DNA from: CAYRVF01 sp964427535
GTDB lineage: Bacteria; Chloroflexota; Ktedonobacteria; Ktedonobacterales; JADMIN01
Assembly (NCBI GenBank): GCA_964427535.1
Contig: CAYRVF010000020.1
Span: 1-47,941 of the forward strand
Length of the DNA: 47,941 nucleotides
Direction: 5' to 3'
A program made the translations under genes and the position numbers. Below, one piece after another: positions 16,896-26,176 of this stretch. The notes beneath the pieces are model-generated. The model did not search any database, had not been told where the DNA came from, and saw only the letters and a list, made by a program, of their open reading frames with translations. The first letter of the stretch is position 1. Each line of letters starts with the position of its first letter.

Positions 16896-17711
16896 ATGGT
16901 GCCTTCCGACCTGGTCGCCGCCGCGGTCGATCTGCTGTTTCCGCCTCGTTGCGTCGCATGCGGGAAGACAGGCGGACCATTTTGCTCCATCTGCGCCGCG
17001 AGCGTGCGCGCGCCTGAGATGCCAGTCTGCTTCCGGTGCGGTGTGTCACTGGCCGGCGTTGACCGTGCATCGGGCACGACGCTCTGCTCCACGTGCCGTA
17101 CTAGTGTCCAGCCGCCTGCGCTTGACGCGTTGCGCGTGGCGGCGCTCTATGAGGGCGCGATTCGCCAAGTCCTGCTCGCGCTCAAGTTCCACCGACAGCG
17201 TCGCGCGGCGCAGCCACTGGGTCGGCTGCTTGTAGCTTGCGCTACCGAGGCCGGCTGGGGCCCCGATCTGATCGTTCCCGTGCCGCTCTCGCCTATGCGT
17301 TTGGCCGAGCGCGGCTACAATCAGGCCGAGCTGCTGGCGCGGTTTTGCGGACGGCGGCTTGGCGTGCCCGTACGACTGGATCTCGTGCGGCGCACACGCA
17401 ATACCACACCGCAAACCCACCTCTCGCGTGAAGAGCGACACCAAAACGTAGCGGGGGCATTTGCGATGGTGGATGAGCGGGCGCGACGGGCCATCGCTGG
17501 AGGGCGCGTGCTGCTGATTGACGACGTGACGACCACAGGCAGCACGCTAGAGGCGGCCGCGCGCGCGCTGCGATCTGGAGCGCCAGAGGTCGTCTGGGGG
17601 CTCGCCGTCGCGCGGCCAACACTCGGGGGCGAACTGACGCTGCCGACCCTAGCCGCACGCCACGGTTCACCGGCACTCTCCACTCATGCCTCGCGCGGAC
17701 GGCGACGATGA
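16896..17711 (+). CDS. comF: ComF-family phosphoribosyltransferase-like protein
   Basis: ComF-like proteins are linked to DNA uptake and post-uptake processing in competent bacteria, and to purine salvage-like chemistry by fold. 271 residues: a double zinc-ribbon of CxxC pairs (CVACGKTGGPFCSIC and CFRCG...CSTC), then a type I PRT domain. VPVPLSPMRLAERGYNQAELLAR is the ComF hallmark and VLLIDDVTTTGST the PRPP loop. ATG 16896 follows GGAGGG. Its stop overlaps the ATG of the antiporter (ATGA). No other competence gene is nearby, so the competence role is from family only. Confidence 0.9.
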   Translation: MVPSDLVAAAVDLLFPPRCVACGKTGGPFCSICAASVRAPEMPVCFRCGVSLAGVDRASGTTLCSTCRTSVQPPALDALRVAALYEGAIRQVLLALKFHRQRRAAQPLGRLLVACATEAGWGPDLIVPVPLSPMRLAERGYNQAELLARFCGRRLGVPVRLDLVRRTRNTTPQTHLSREERHQNVAGAFAMVDERARRAIAGGRVLLIDDVTTTGSTLEAAARALRSGAPEVVWGLAVARPTLGGELTLPTLAARHGSPALSTHASRGRRR

Positions 17712-18982
17712 CCACCACCACGGTTACAGCCGAGCAGCTTCGAGTGCTCGTCGGATTGCTCGCGGTCGCGGTCGCGGTGGCGCTACTCGCGCGCCGGTTG
17801 CGCGTGCCCTACACGCTGGCTCTGGTGCTGGTTGGGCTCGCCCTCGGATTCCTGCACGTGTTGCCGTCGGTGGCGCTCGCGCCGAACGTCGTCCTCTTCA
17901 TCTTCCTGCCCGCGCTACTGTTTGAGGGCGCGCTCACCATCGACGCCCGTATGTTGCTGGCGAACTGGCTGGTGGTGTTCCTGCTGGCCGTGCCGGGACT
18001 GGTGCTCGCGCTGCTGGTGGTGGGCGCTGTGTTGCACTGGGGCGCGGGCATGCCCTGGCTGATCGCCGCGCTCGTCGGAACGATTATCTCGCCGACCGAT
18101 CCGGTGGCCGTCGTCGCATTGCTACGGCAACTCGGGATGCCCGCGCGCTTGCGGACCATCGTGGAGGGCGAGAGCCTCTTCAACGACGGTGTGGGCGCCG
18201 CTGCCTTCACCATTGTGCTGATGCTGATGCTCGCCTCTGAAGGCTCCGCTCCCTCTTGGACGCCGCCGTCGGCGCTGGGCGTGGCGCTCAGGGCTGTGTG
18301 GCTGTTGGTCGGTGGGCTAGTGATCGGCGTGGGGGTGGGTTACGCGGTCGCACTGCTACTGCGACATATCGACGATCGCCTGATCGAGATCGCCATCACG
18401 TTTGGTGTCGCCTATGGGGTGTACCTGATCGGCGATGCGCTGGGGACCTCGGGACTGCTCGCCACGGTCTGCGCGGGAATCGTTGTGGGCAGTTTCGGCA
18501 GACGTGTGAGCTTCACTGTGGCGACGGAGGGCGCGCTCGATACCGTGTGGGAGTTCATCGGCTATCTTGCCAATTCGCTGCTCTTCCTCTTGCTGGGACT
18601 GCAGATTGGCGCGACTTCACTCGTCAGCGCGTCGGTCGACATCGCGTGGGCCGTTGTCGGTGTGGTCGCGGGACGCGCGCTGATGATCTTCGTCTTCCTC
18701 GGGGCGTTCGACGCGTTCGCACGCTGGCTGGCGCAGCGACATCCGGCGCACGAGAAGCAGAACGCGCTCGTACCGACGCCGCTACCGCGCTCCTGGCGCC
18801 CCTTGATTCTGCTGTCCGGGCTGCGCGGCGCTCTCTCGTTGGCGCTCGCGCTGAGCCTGACGCAACCCGCCGGACAGGTAATCCGCATCCAGCAGATCGT
18901 CTTCGGCGTCGTGCTCATCACTCTGCTCGGGCAGGGCATCGGCATGCGGGTGTTGCTGCCGCGCTGGCCGAAGACGACATAA
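17708..18982 (+). CDS. Cation:proton antiporter, CPA1 (NhaP-like) family
   Basis: Exchanges Na+ or K+ for protons in the cytoplasmic membrane. 424 residues with about 12 membrane segments and no large C-terminal regulatory domain. Segment motifs ISPTDPVAVVALLRQL and GESLFNDGVGAAAF contain the conserved Asp pair of the ion site (TDP and FNDG). Ile/Leu-rich segments near the end hold SGLRGALSLALALSL, a typical CPA1 R-G stretch. It overlaps comF by four bases, so cotranscription is very likely. Ion selectivity cannot be read from the sequence. Confidence 0.92.
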   Translation: MTTTTVTAEQLRVLVGLLAVAVAVALLARRLRVPYTLALVLVGLALGFLHVLPSVALAPNVVLFIFLPALLFEGALTIDARMLLANWLVVFLLAVPGLVLALLVVGAVLHWGAGMPWLIAALVGTIISPTDPVAVVALLRQLGMPARLRTIVEGESLFNDGVGAAAFTIVLMLMLASEGSAPSWTPPSALGVALRAVWLLVGGLVIGVGVGYAVALLLRHIDDRLIEIAITFGVAYGVYLIGDALGTSGLLATVCAGIVVGSFGRRVSFTVATEGALDTVWEFIGYLANSLLFLLLGLQIGATSLVSASVDIAWAVVGVVAGRALMIFVFLGAFDAFARWLAQRHPAHEKQNALVPTPLPRSWRPLILLSGLRGALSLALALSLTQPAGQVIRIQQIVFGVVLITLLGQGIGMRVLLPRWPKTT

Positions 18983-19116
18983 ACTCCTATTCGCTGGCGT
19001 ACACAAGATGGATGTTGTACGTTTTCCCTAGCCACTCGCGCCATTGCCCGATGCATCAGCGCGGCGCTCTCTGTCCCTTTCTCTGCCTCTCCCTCTGTGA
19101 CCCCTCTGGAGGACCT

Positions 19117-21024
<1,908 letters not shown>

Positions 21025-21094
21025 GTACACTGTATCTGGACCTCACCTGCCGGCGGTCACCCTCTGGTTTTCAGAGCGGCGAGCGAGGCGGGCC

Positions 21095-21159
21095 GCAGAG
21101 GACGCAGAGGACCTCCCGGAGACCGCCGTGATGGCGTCCGGTGGCCTCGCGTCCTCTGC
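21095..21159. repeat. Inverted repeat between ftsH and the M16 gene
   Basis: The 11-base arm GCAGAGGACGC (21095-21105) recurs as its exact complement GCGTCCTCTGC (21149-21159), and with one slip the pairing extends by four more bases. The loop is 43 bases and no T-run follows. It may be a hairpin that separates transcription or stability of the two genes. Confidence 0.5.
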
Positions 21160-21201
21160 CGTTTCGTTCAACGATCTGTACTGAGAAGGGCACCAGAGGC
21201 T

Positions 21202-22512
21202 ATGAGCACACCAGAGACCAGCATGCAGGAGAGCGCGGCGCTCGCGCCCAATTACTTCGTGCATACCTTCGAGAATGGGCTGCAGATGGTGGGCCAGCGC
21301 ATGCCCAGCCTGTCGTCGGTGACATTCGGCGTGCAGGTGGCCGCGGGCATCCGCGATGAGCCAGAGGGGCTGCAGGGGCTGTCGTACCTGCTCTCGGACA
21401 TGATGTTCCAGGGGACGACGCACCGCAACGTCCGGCAGCTCACGGAAGAGTTCGAGGCGATAGGCGCGCGTCGTGGCGGCGAGGCTGGCATGGAGTCGTC
21501 GCGTTACTCGGCGCAGATCGTCGCCAATCGCATCGACCGGGCGCTCGACCTCTTCGCCGACGTGATGCTCAATCCGGCATTTCCGTCGGACGAGTTTAGC
21601 CAGATGCGCAGCGTGCAGCTCCAAGAGATTCGGCGGCGCGACGACGAGCCGATGCGCCGCATCTTCGATCTCGTCCGCGAGCGGTTCTACGCCGGCACAA
21701 CACTCGCCCGCCGGTCGCTGGGAACGCAAGAGAGCGTCGAGCGGCTGACCACAGAGGATCTGCGCAGCTTCTACGAACGACGCTATAAGCCGCAGGGTAC
21801 GCTCTTCGCCATCGCGGGCAACTTCGACTGGGACGCCGCCGTCGCGCACGTCGGCGAGCTGCTGGGAGGCTGGCAGGGGGCGACGCCGCCATCGCCGCAG
21901 GAGACGCCACAACCGCGCACGGCTGTCAACATCGAGCCGACCGAAGGCAACCAGGAACATATCGGCATGGCATTCCCCTTCCCCGTCTATGGCGACCCCG
22001 ACTATTACGCGGCATCGGTCGTCAGCGAGATCTTTGGCGGGGGGATGACGTCGCGCCTGTTCCGTGAGGTGCGCGAGAAACGCGGCCTGGTCTACTCCGT
22101 CGCGTCGATCTTCTCTCCGAATGGCGTTTATGGAGCCGAGTATCTGTACGCCGGGACGACGCCCGAGAAGGCGCCCGAGACGGTGACGGTGATGCTCGAC
22201 GAGCTGAAGCGCCTGCAAGACGAAGGGGTGACTGAGGACGAGCTTGCCCGCGCCAAGGTACAGTTGAAGAGCGAGTTGGTCATGCGCGGCGAGAGCTCGG
22301 CGGCGCGTATGGGCGCCATCACACGGTCATGGTGGTATGAGCGCAGGCTCATCACCATTCAGGAGCTCAAGGAAGCCATCGATCAGGTGACGCGGGAGCA
22401 AATCCTCCAGTTGCTGCGGCGCTACCCGACGGATGAGACGCTGGTGGTGGCGGCGATTGGCCCGCGCACCCGCGAAGAGCTCGTCGGTGACCATCTCCCC
22501 ACGGCGTCGTAA
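21202..22512 (+). CDS. M16-family peptidase homologue lacking the zinc motif
   Basis: M16 peptidases are two-lobed zinc enzymes with a HxxEH motif. Here the corresponding segment at residues 58-72 reads GLSYLLSDMMFQGT, where the family has GIAHFLEHMLFKGT: H, E and H are Tyr62, Ser65 and Asp66. All three ligand or catalytic positions are lost. The rest of the domain is intact, including the C-lobe GGGMTSRLFREVREKRGLVYS that binds substrate. At 436 residues it has normal length and no frameshift. Active and inactive M16 subunits are often encoded as neighbours, but no active partner is here. ATG 21202 follows a weak AGAAGGG. A non-catalytic partner or chaperone-like role is the best inference. 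Confidence 0.85.
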   Translation: MSTPETSMQESAALAPNYFVHTFENGLQMVGQRMPSLSSVTFGVQVAAGIRDEPEGLQGLSYLLSDMMFQGTTHRNVRQLTEEFEAIGARRGGEAGMESSRYSAQIVANRIDRALDLFADVMLNPAFPSDEFSQMRSVQLQEIRRRDDEPMRRIFDLVRERFYAGTTLARRSLGTQESVERLTTEDLRSFYERRYKPQGTLFAIAGNFDWDAAVAHVGELLGGWQGATPPSPQETPQPRTAVNIEPTEGNQEHIGMAFPFPVYGDPDYYAASVVSEIFGGGMTSRLFREVREKRGLVYSVASIFSPNGVYGAEYLYAGTTPEKAPETVTVMLDELKRLQDEGVTEDELARAKVQLKSELVMRGESSAARMGAITRSWWYERRLITIQELKEAIDQVTREQILQLLRRYPTDETLVVAAIGPRTREELVGDHLPTAS

Positions 22513-22613
22513 GAGTGCGGGCGCGCGTTTCGTCTCGCCACGATCGTTCTCCCTGGCTCAGCCGTCTGCGCAGGTCTAGACCGGCACGGGGCCGGCGAAA
22601 GGCGGCCGACATG

Positions 22614-22622
22614 TGGTATAAT
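22614..22622 (+). promoter_or_regulatory. Extended -10 promoter of the 62-residue zinc-finger gene
   Basis: TGGTATAAT is a perfect TATAAT at 22617-22622 with a TG extension. Start near 22629 gives a leader of about 75 bases. Confidence 0.6.
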
Positions 22623-22704
22623 GCGGTGTGCGCGCCACAGTAACGAAAAGTCCGGGCAGCGCGAAACTTCCTATAGCACAGCATCACGCAGGAGAACACA
22701 CACA

Positions 22705-22893
22705 ATGGCCAAGAAGGGCGAGCTTTCTAAGACGGCGCGCGCCTCGCTGGGACAGCGCGACGACACCAACATCATGACTTCCCGTGTCTGCGAGAAGTGT
22801 GGTGAGCCGATCATGTCGAAGGACCTGCTGCCGGTCAAGGTAGTCGGTCATGGCATGACCTACTTCCACAAGAGCCACTACGCGATGGCCTAA
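22705..22893 (+). CDS. Small zinc-finger protein (62 aa), function unknown
   Basis: MAKKGELSKTARASLGQRDD starts a basic N terminus. The second half holds CEKC, then 22 residues, then HKSH: a CX2C-X22-HX2H zinc-binding pattern with a GEPI after the cysteines, like one finger of a LIM domain. The gene is well delimited: TATAAT promoter at 22614, GCAGGAG before ATG 22705, and a strong terminator at 22921. That argues for a real monocistronic unit. Function not known; a role with RNA, ribosomes or protein partners is only possible. Confidence 0.8.
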   Translation: MAKKGELSKTARASLGQRDDTNIMTSRVCEKCGEPIMSKDLLPVKVVGHGMTYFHKSHYAMA

Positions 22894-22920
22894 GGTCTCT
22901 CGCAGACCTGCTCTGAGTTG

Positions 22921-22960
22921 AGCCTCCACGACGATTTGGTCGCGGAGGCTTCTGTGTTTT
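22921..22960 (+). terminator. Rho-independent terminator after the small zinc-finger gene
   Basis: Stem AGCCTCC...GGAGGCT continues inward through ACGAC/GTCGC with one mismatch around GATTTG, followed by TCTGTGTTTT. It lies 28 bases after the stop codon and isolates the small gene from the PrsW gene. Confidence 0.75.
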
Positions 22961-23056
22961 CCGGGCGAGCACATACACTCCACGAAGGCTGTCGTGTCTA
23001 CAAAGGCTGTCGTGGCGTCAGCAAGTGACCGTTCGCGTGCTCACGGGTACCGGGTC

Positions 23057-23065
23057 TGCTATACT
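23057..23065 (+). promoter_or_regulatory. Extended -10 promoter of the PrsW operon
   Basis: TGCTATACT with TATACT at 23060-23065; start near 23072 gives a leader of about 110 bases before the TTG start at 23183. The interval 22961-23056 holds an 18-base tandem near-repeat (22985 onward) and nothing else recognisable. Confidence 0.5.
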
Positions 23066-23182
23066 ACGCATGCCTGAGATGATGTGGGTGTCCTCAGGTT
23101 GGTGCGGTGCGCTTGCGTGGACAAGGTGTCCGCACTGAGTTGCCGTTGCCACATAGCACACTGAAGATGAAGGACGGGTTTC

Positions 23183-24793
23183 TTGCAGACGCGCAATTGT
23201 CCACGGTGCGGCGCCGGGATGCAGCCAGATATGAGCGTCTGCCCCACATGTGGCGCACAGCTTTCGCCACTCCCGACCACGCCACCCATTGGCGATGGAA
23301 CCTCTGAGCACACTACTGAGTCCACACGATCAGGTAGTACTGAGCACCCCTCTGCGCCGTGGCCGCCTCAGTATGGAATGGCCCCGGCGTCGCCATCGGG
23401 CTGGAGCGCTCCTCCTCCAGGCGCGCCGTATCCCACCTCTCCAGGTGGCCCGCAGTGGTACGCCGGATATGCGGGCTACGGGTATCCGCCGTATGTGATG
23501 GCTGCAGCGTATGCCTGGCCCTATCCCTACTGGCCCGTGTATGCTCCGCCGCGCCGGTATCGTGCGCCTGGGGAGGTGTACGGGCTGGTCGTCTCGTGGA
23601 TTGTGCTGGTGCTTGGCGGGATCTCGATGCTATGCGGCGCGCTCGTGCTGTCGCTTGGTGTCCTCACTGTAGCACTTGGGCAGGGGAGCAGCCTCGCCGT
23701 GCTGGCGGGTCTGGCTGGATTCTCAATCGCGCCCCTTGTGGCTGGCGGTGTCGCGGTGTTTTACGGTGTAACAGGCGTGCTCCGCCGCGTATCTCCCCAG
23801 TTCAGCTTCCCCAGCCCCTGGCTGTTTCTCGGCCTGACGGCGTGCGCGCTGGCGGCGGCGCTGCTGCTCTGGCATGCGAACGCCGCTCCGGGGACTGCCG
23901 TGGCCGTGCTGCCGCTCGCGATACTCTCGGGCATGCTGCCAGCGCTCGCGGTGCTCGCGTTCACGGCGCATCGATTGTGGATGCCGTCGAGCAGGCGGCA
24001 CGTCTGGCTCTCGTTGGCGTACGGCGCGACGCTCGCTCCGCTGCTGGCAATCGTGCTGGAGCTAGTGCTCACGCTGGTGGTGGCGCTGGCGCTGGGCGCG
24101 CTTGGATACGCGTTCAATCCCGCGCTCGTCAACGGCACTGCGGGTCCTACGAACCCGGTCGAGGCAGTATTTCTACTGACGATCGTGTCTGTGATCGCGC
24201 CGCTGGTTGAAGAGGGTGTGAAGCCGCTGGGCGCGCTCCTCATTCTGCGGCGGCTGCGCGGGCCGGGCGAGGCGTTTCTGCTTGGGCTGGCCGCTGGTAT
24301 TGGCTTCGACATGGTCGAGACGATCAGCTACATCGGCTCGGGTGAGGCGGACTGGGTAACGGTTGCCATCGAACGCATCGGCGCGGGATTGCTGCACGGC
24401 GTGGGCGCGGGCATGGCGGCACTCGGCTGGTATTATCTGATTCGCGGCCGGGGAGTCCGCTGGCGCTGGGTACGTGGCTTCGGCGGTATCGCCTACGCCG
24501 TTCTGCAACATGCGTTCTTCAACGGCAGCAGTCTACTGCAACTGCTGCCAGGACAGTTCAGCCAGTGGCTGAACCAGCCCGTGCCTGTTGGCGGCATCCC
24601 CGTGGACTCGGCTACGTTCCTCTACTTCGTCTACTACGCCGTGATATTGGGCGTGCTTGTGCTGGTGACGGGCCGCCTGGCTCGCGGGCAGCGAGATGTT
24701 CCGTCTCCGCCCGGAGGAGGCGGCAGCGTAAAAGATGGGACTGCGGCTGGATCATCGGAAACGCGCTCGCCAGTGATGGAGGGGGTTCAATGA
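23183..24793 (+). CDS. Zinc-ribbon PrsW-family intramembrane protease
   Basis: PrsW proteases cut anti-sigma factors inside the membrane. Of 536 residues, the first 25 form a zinc ribbon CPRC...CPTC; residues about 26-110 are a Pro/Gly/Tyr-rich linker; the rest is about ten membrane segments. PrsW landmarks are EEGVKP, FDMVETISY, GLLHGVGAG and LQHAFFNGS, carrying the conserved Glu and His residues. A TTG at 23183, with AAGGACGGG upstream, matches the zinc-ribbon N terminus; no ATG exists before it in frame. The stop overlaps the ATG of the next gene (ATGA), so the two are coupled. No sigma or anti-sigma factor gene is adjacent, so the substrate is unknown. Confidence 0.82.
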   Translation: MQTRNCPRCGAGMQPDMSVCPTCGAQLSPLPTTPPIGDGTSEHTTESTRSGSTEHPSAPWPPQYGMAPASPSGWSAPPPGAPYPTSPGGPQWYAGYAGYGYPPYVMAAAYAWPYPYWPVYAPPRRYRAPGEVYGLVVSWIVLVLGGISMLCGALVLSLGVLTVALGQGSSLAVLAGLAGFSIAPLVAGGVAVFYGVTGVLRRVSPQFSFPSPWLFLGLTACALAAALLLWHANAAPGTAVAVLPLAILSGMLPALAVLAFTAHRLWMPSSRRHVWLSLAYGATLAPLLAIVLELVLTLVVALALGALGYAFNPALVNGTAGPTNPVEAVFLLTIVSVIAPLVEEGVKPLGALLILRRLRGPGEAFLLGLAAGIGFDMVETISYIGSGEADWVTVAIERIGAGLLHGVGAGMAALGWYYLIRGRGVRWRWVRGFGGIAYAVLQHAFFNGSSLLQLLPGQFSQWLNQPVPVGGIPVDSATFLYFVYYAVILGVLVLVTGRLARGQRDVPSPPGGGGSVKDGTAAGSSETRSPVMEGVQ

Positions 24794-25572
24794 GCTGGGC
24801 ACCTCCACCGTCTCCGCCATATCCTCCGTATCCACCCTATCTCCAGTATCAGTGGCCGGCCGCTCCCGTCGTACCGCCACGTCCCAACGACGCGATGGGT
24901 ATACTGTCGACGCGAAGGTATCAGACGCTCATCGGCGCGGTTGTGATAGCTCTGACGGTCATCGCCATCCTGCTCGCCGCGCTCGCCCCGCGACTGAGCT
25001 CCCGGACGGCAAGTCCGGTTCCCAACGGGTGGGCCAAGGTGTATGACGCCGATTTGCGTCCGAACGATGCTCACTGGGATACGGCGGGTGGCTGCTCCCT
25101 TACGTCTCAGGGCATGCAGACGGTGAATACGAGCGAAGGCGCCTATTGTGTCTTCACGCCCTCGCAGTCGGCGGATCTGACCAAGAGTGGGTTCTACCTG
25201 GAGGTGACGCTGGCTCCAGCGGGCCGTCTCGACCAGCGGGCCGTCGCGTCGATCTTCGCCGACGGTATGGAGCTCGTCGCGTTCGACCAGAACGGGCAGT
25301 ACTTCGTGTGCAATGGCGCCTGCAGAGATGGCAGCCAGGCATATCGGAGCGGCGCGACAATCGCCTGGCATAGCGACGGATACGTCGCGAACACACTGGG
25401 TGTGCGGCTCGCGAGCGATGACAAGACGATGTCGGTCTACGTCAACGGACAGCGAGTCGTTACGACCTCGGTGGCAGTTGGTCCTGGCTCTGAACTCGCG
25501 CTTGGCACTGTCTCCAACGCCGAGGAGCTCTTCACGCATTGCACAGTCTATAGCGGCTCAGGCGCTCAATGA
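24790..25572 (+). CDS. Proline/tyrosine-rich single-pass membrane protein with extracytoplasmic domain
   Basis: 260 residues. The first 30 or so are cytoplasmic and made largely of Pro and Tyr (PPSPPYPPYPPY), one membrane segment follows at about 46-70 (LIGAVVIALTVIAILLAALAP), and the outer domain of about 190 residues resembles a laminin-G/concanavalin-like beta sandwich: WAKVYDADLR, GFYLEVTLAP, GVRLASDDKTMSVYVNGQRV. It begins four bases before the end of the PrsW gene and has GGAGGGGG upstream, so it is made with that protease and could be its partner or substrate. No catalytic motif is evident, and the resemblance to LamG folds is by pattern only. Confidence 0.72.
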   Translation: MSWAPPPSPPYPPYPPYLQYQWPAAPVVPPRPNDAMGILSTRRYQTLIGAVVIALTVIAILLAALAPRLSSRTASPVPNGWAKVYDADLRPNDAHWDTAGGCSLTSQGMQTVNTSEGAYCVFTPSQSADLTKSGFYLEVTLAPAGRLDQRAVASIFADGMELVAFDQNGQYFVCNGACRDGSQAYRSGATIAWHSDGYVANTLGVRLASDDKTMSVYVNGQRVVTTSVAVGPGSELALGTVSNAEELFTHCTVYSGSGAQ

Positions 25573-25588
25573 CCAGGAAGGGAGTCGC

Positions 25589-26158
25589 ATGAGCATCGAT
25601 GCGGCATTCGCACAGTTCCCGGTGCTTACGACGGCACGTCTACGACTGCGGCAGGCGCAGCTGGGAGACGCGGAGGCGCTCTTCGCGACGTTCTCCGACG
25701 AAGAGGTCATGCGCTACTACGGGAGCCTTCCACATTACTCGATCGCCGATTCACGGGAGCTGATTGAGGCACAGCGCGAGCGTTATGCGCGGCGCGCCAG
25801 CATCCGCTGGAACATCACGCTGGCTGGGGAAGATCGCGTTATCGGCTCGTGCGGCTTCCACCGGTTTGACGAGGGATATTACCGCGCCGAGCTGGGCTAC
25901 GAGCTGAATCGCACATACTGGGGCCAGGGCATCATGAGCGAAGCGGTGTCGGCGGTGCTCACGTATGGTTTCGCAGAGATGGAGCTGCACCGCATCGAGG
26001 CGATTATCGACGACGCGAACGCCCGCTCGAAGGGACTGCTGCTCAAGCTCGGCTTCACCTACGAGGGCAACCTGCGCGAGCGTTTCTACTTCAATGGCCA
26101 CTTTGAGGACGAGTTCTTCTATGGCCTGCTTCGCGACGAATGGCTCGGGGCGAAGTAA
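25589..26158 (+). CDS. GNAT acetyltransferase, RimJ/RimL-like
   Basis: Transfers an acetyl group from acetyl-CoA, often to a protein N terminus or a small amine; substrate unknown. 189 residues with the RimJ/RimL plan: LTTARLRLRQAQLGDAEALF at the N terminus, DRVIGSCGFHRFD, RTYWGQGIMSEAVSAVLTYGF as the acetyl-CoA binding motif A (Q-x-x-G), and HRIEAIIDDANARSKGLLLKLGFTYEG as motif B. ATG 25589 follows AGGAAGGGAG. It sits 16 bases after the preceding membrane protein and is probably the last gene of that operon; it is convergent with rarA, 18 bases away. Confidence 0.9.
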   Translation: MSIDAAFAQFPVLTTARLRLRQAQLGDAEALFATFSDEEVMRYYGSLPHYSIADSRELIEAQRERYARRASIRWNITLAGEDRVIGSCGFHRFDEGYYRAELGYELNRTYWGQGIMSEAVSAVLTYGFAEMELHRIEAIIDDANARSKGLLLKLGFTYEGNLRERFYFNGHFEDEFFYGLLRDEWLGAK

Positions 26159-26176
26159 CGTGAGGCGCCCTTCTCG

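Noticed and set aside
18256..19116. Open frame continuing upstream of ftsH through the antiporter gene
   Set aside because: It is out of frame with the real antiporter gene and lacks a start signal; FtsH homology begins at 19117 with GGAGGA.
22985..23014. 18-base tandem near-repeat (AAGGCTGTCGTG twice)
   Set aside because: Only two imperfect copies; too few for a CRISPR or VNTR and no related feature.
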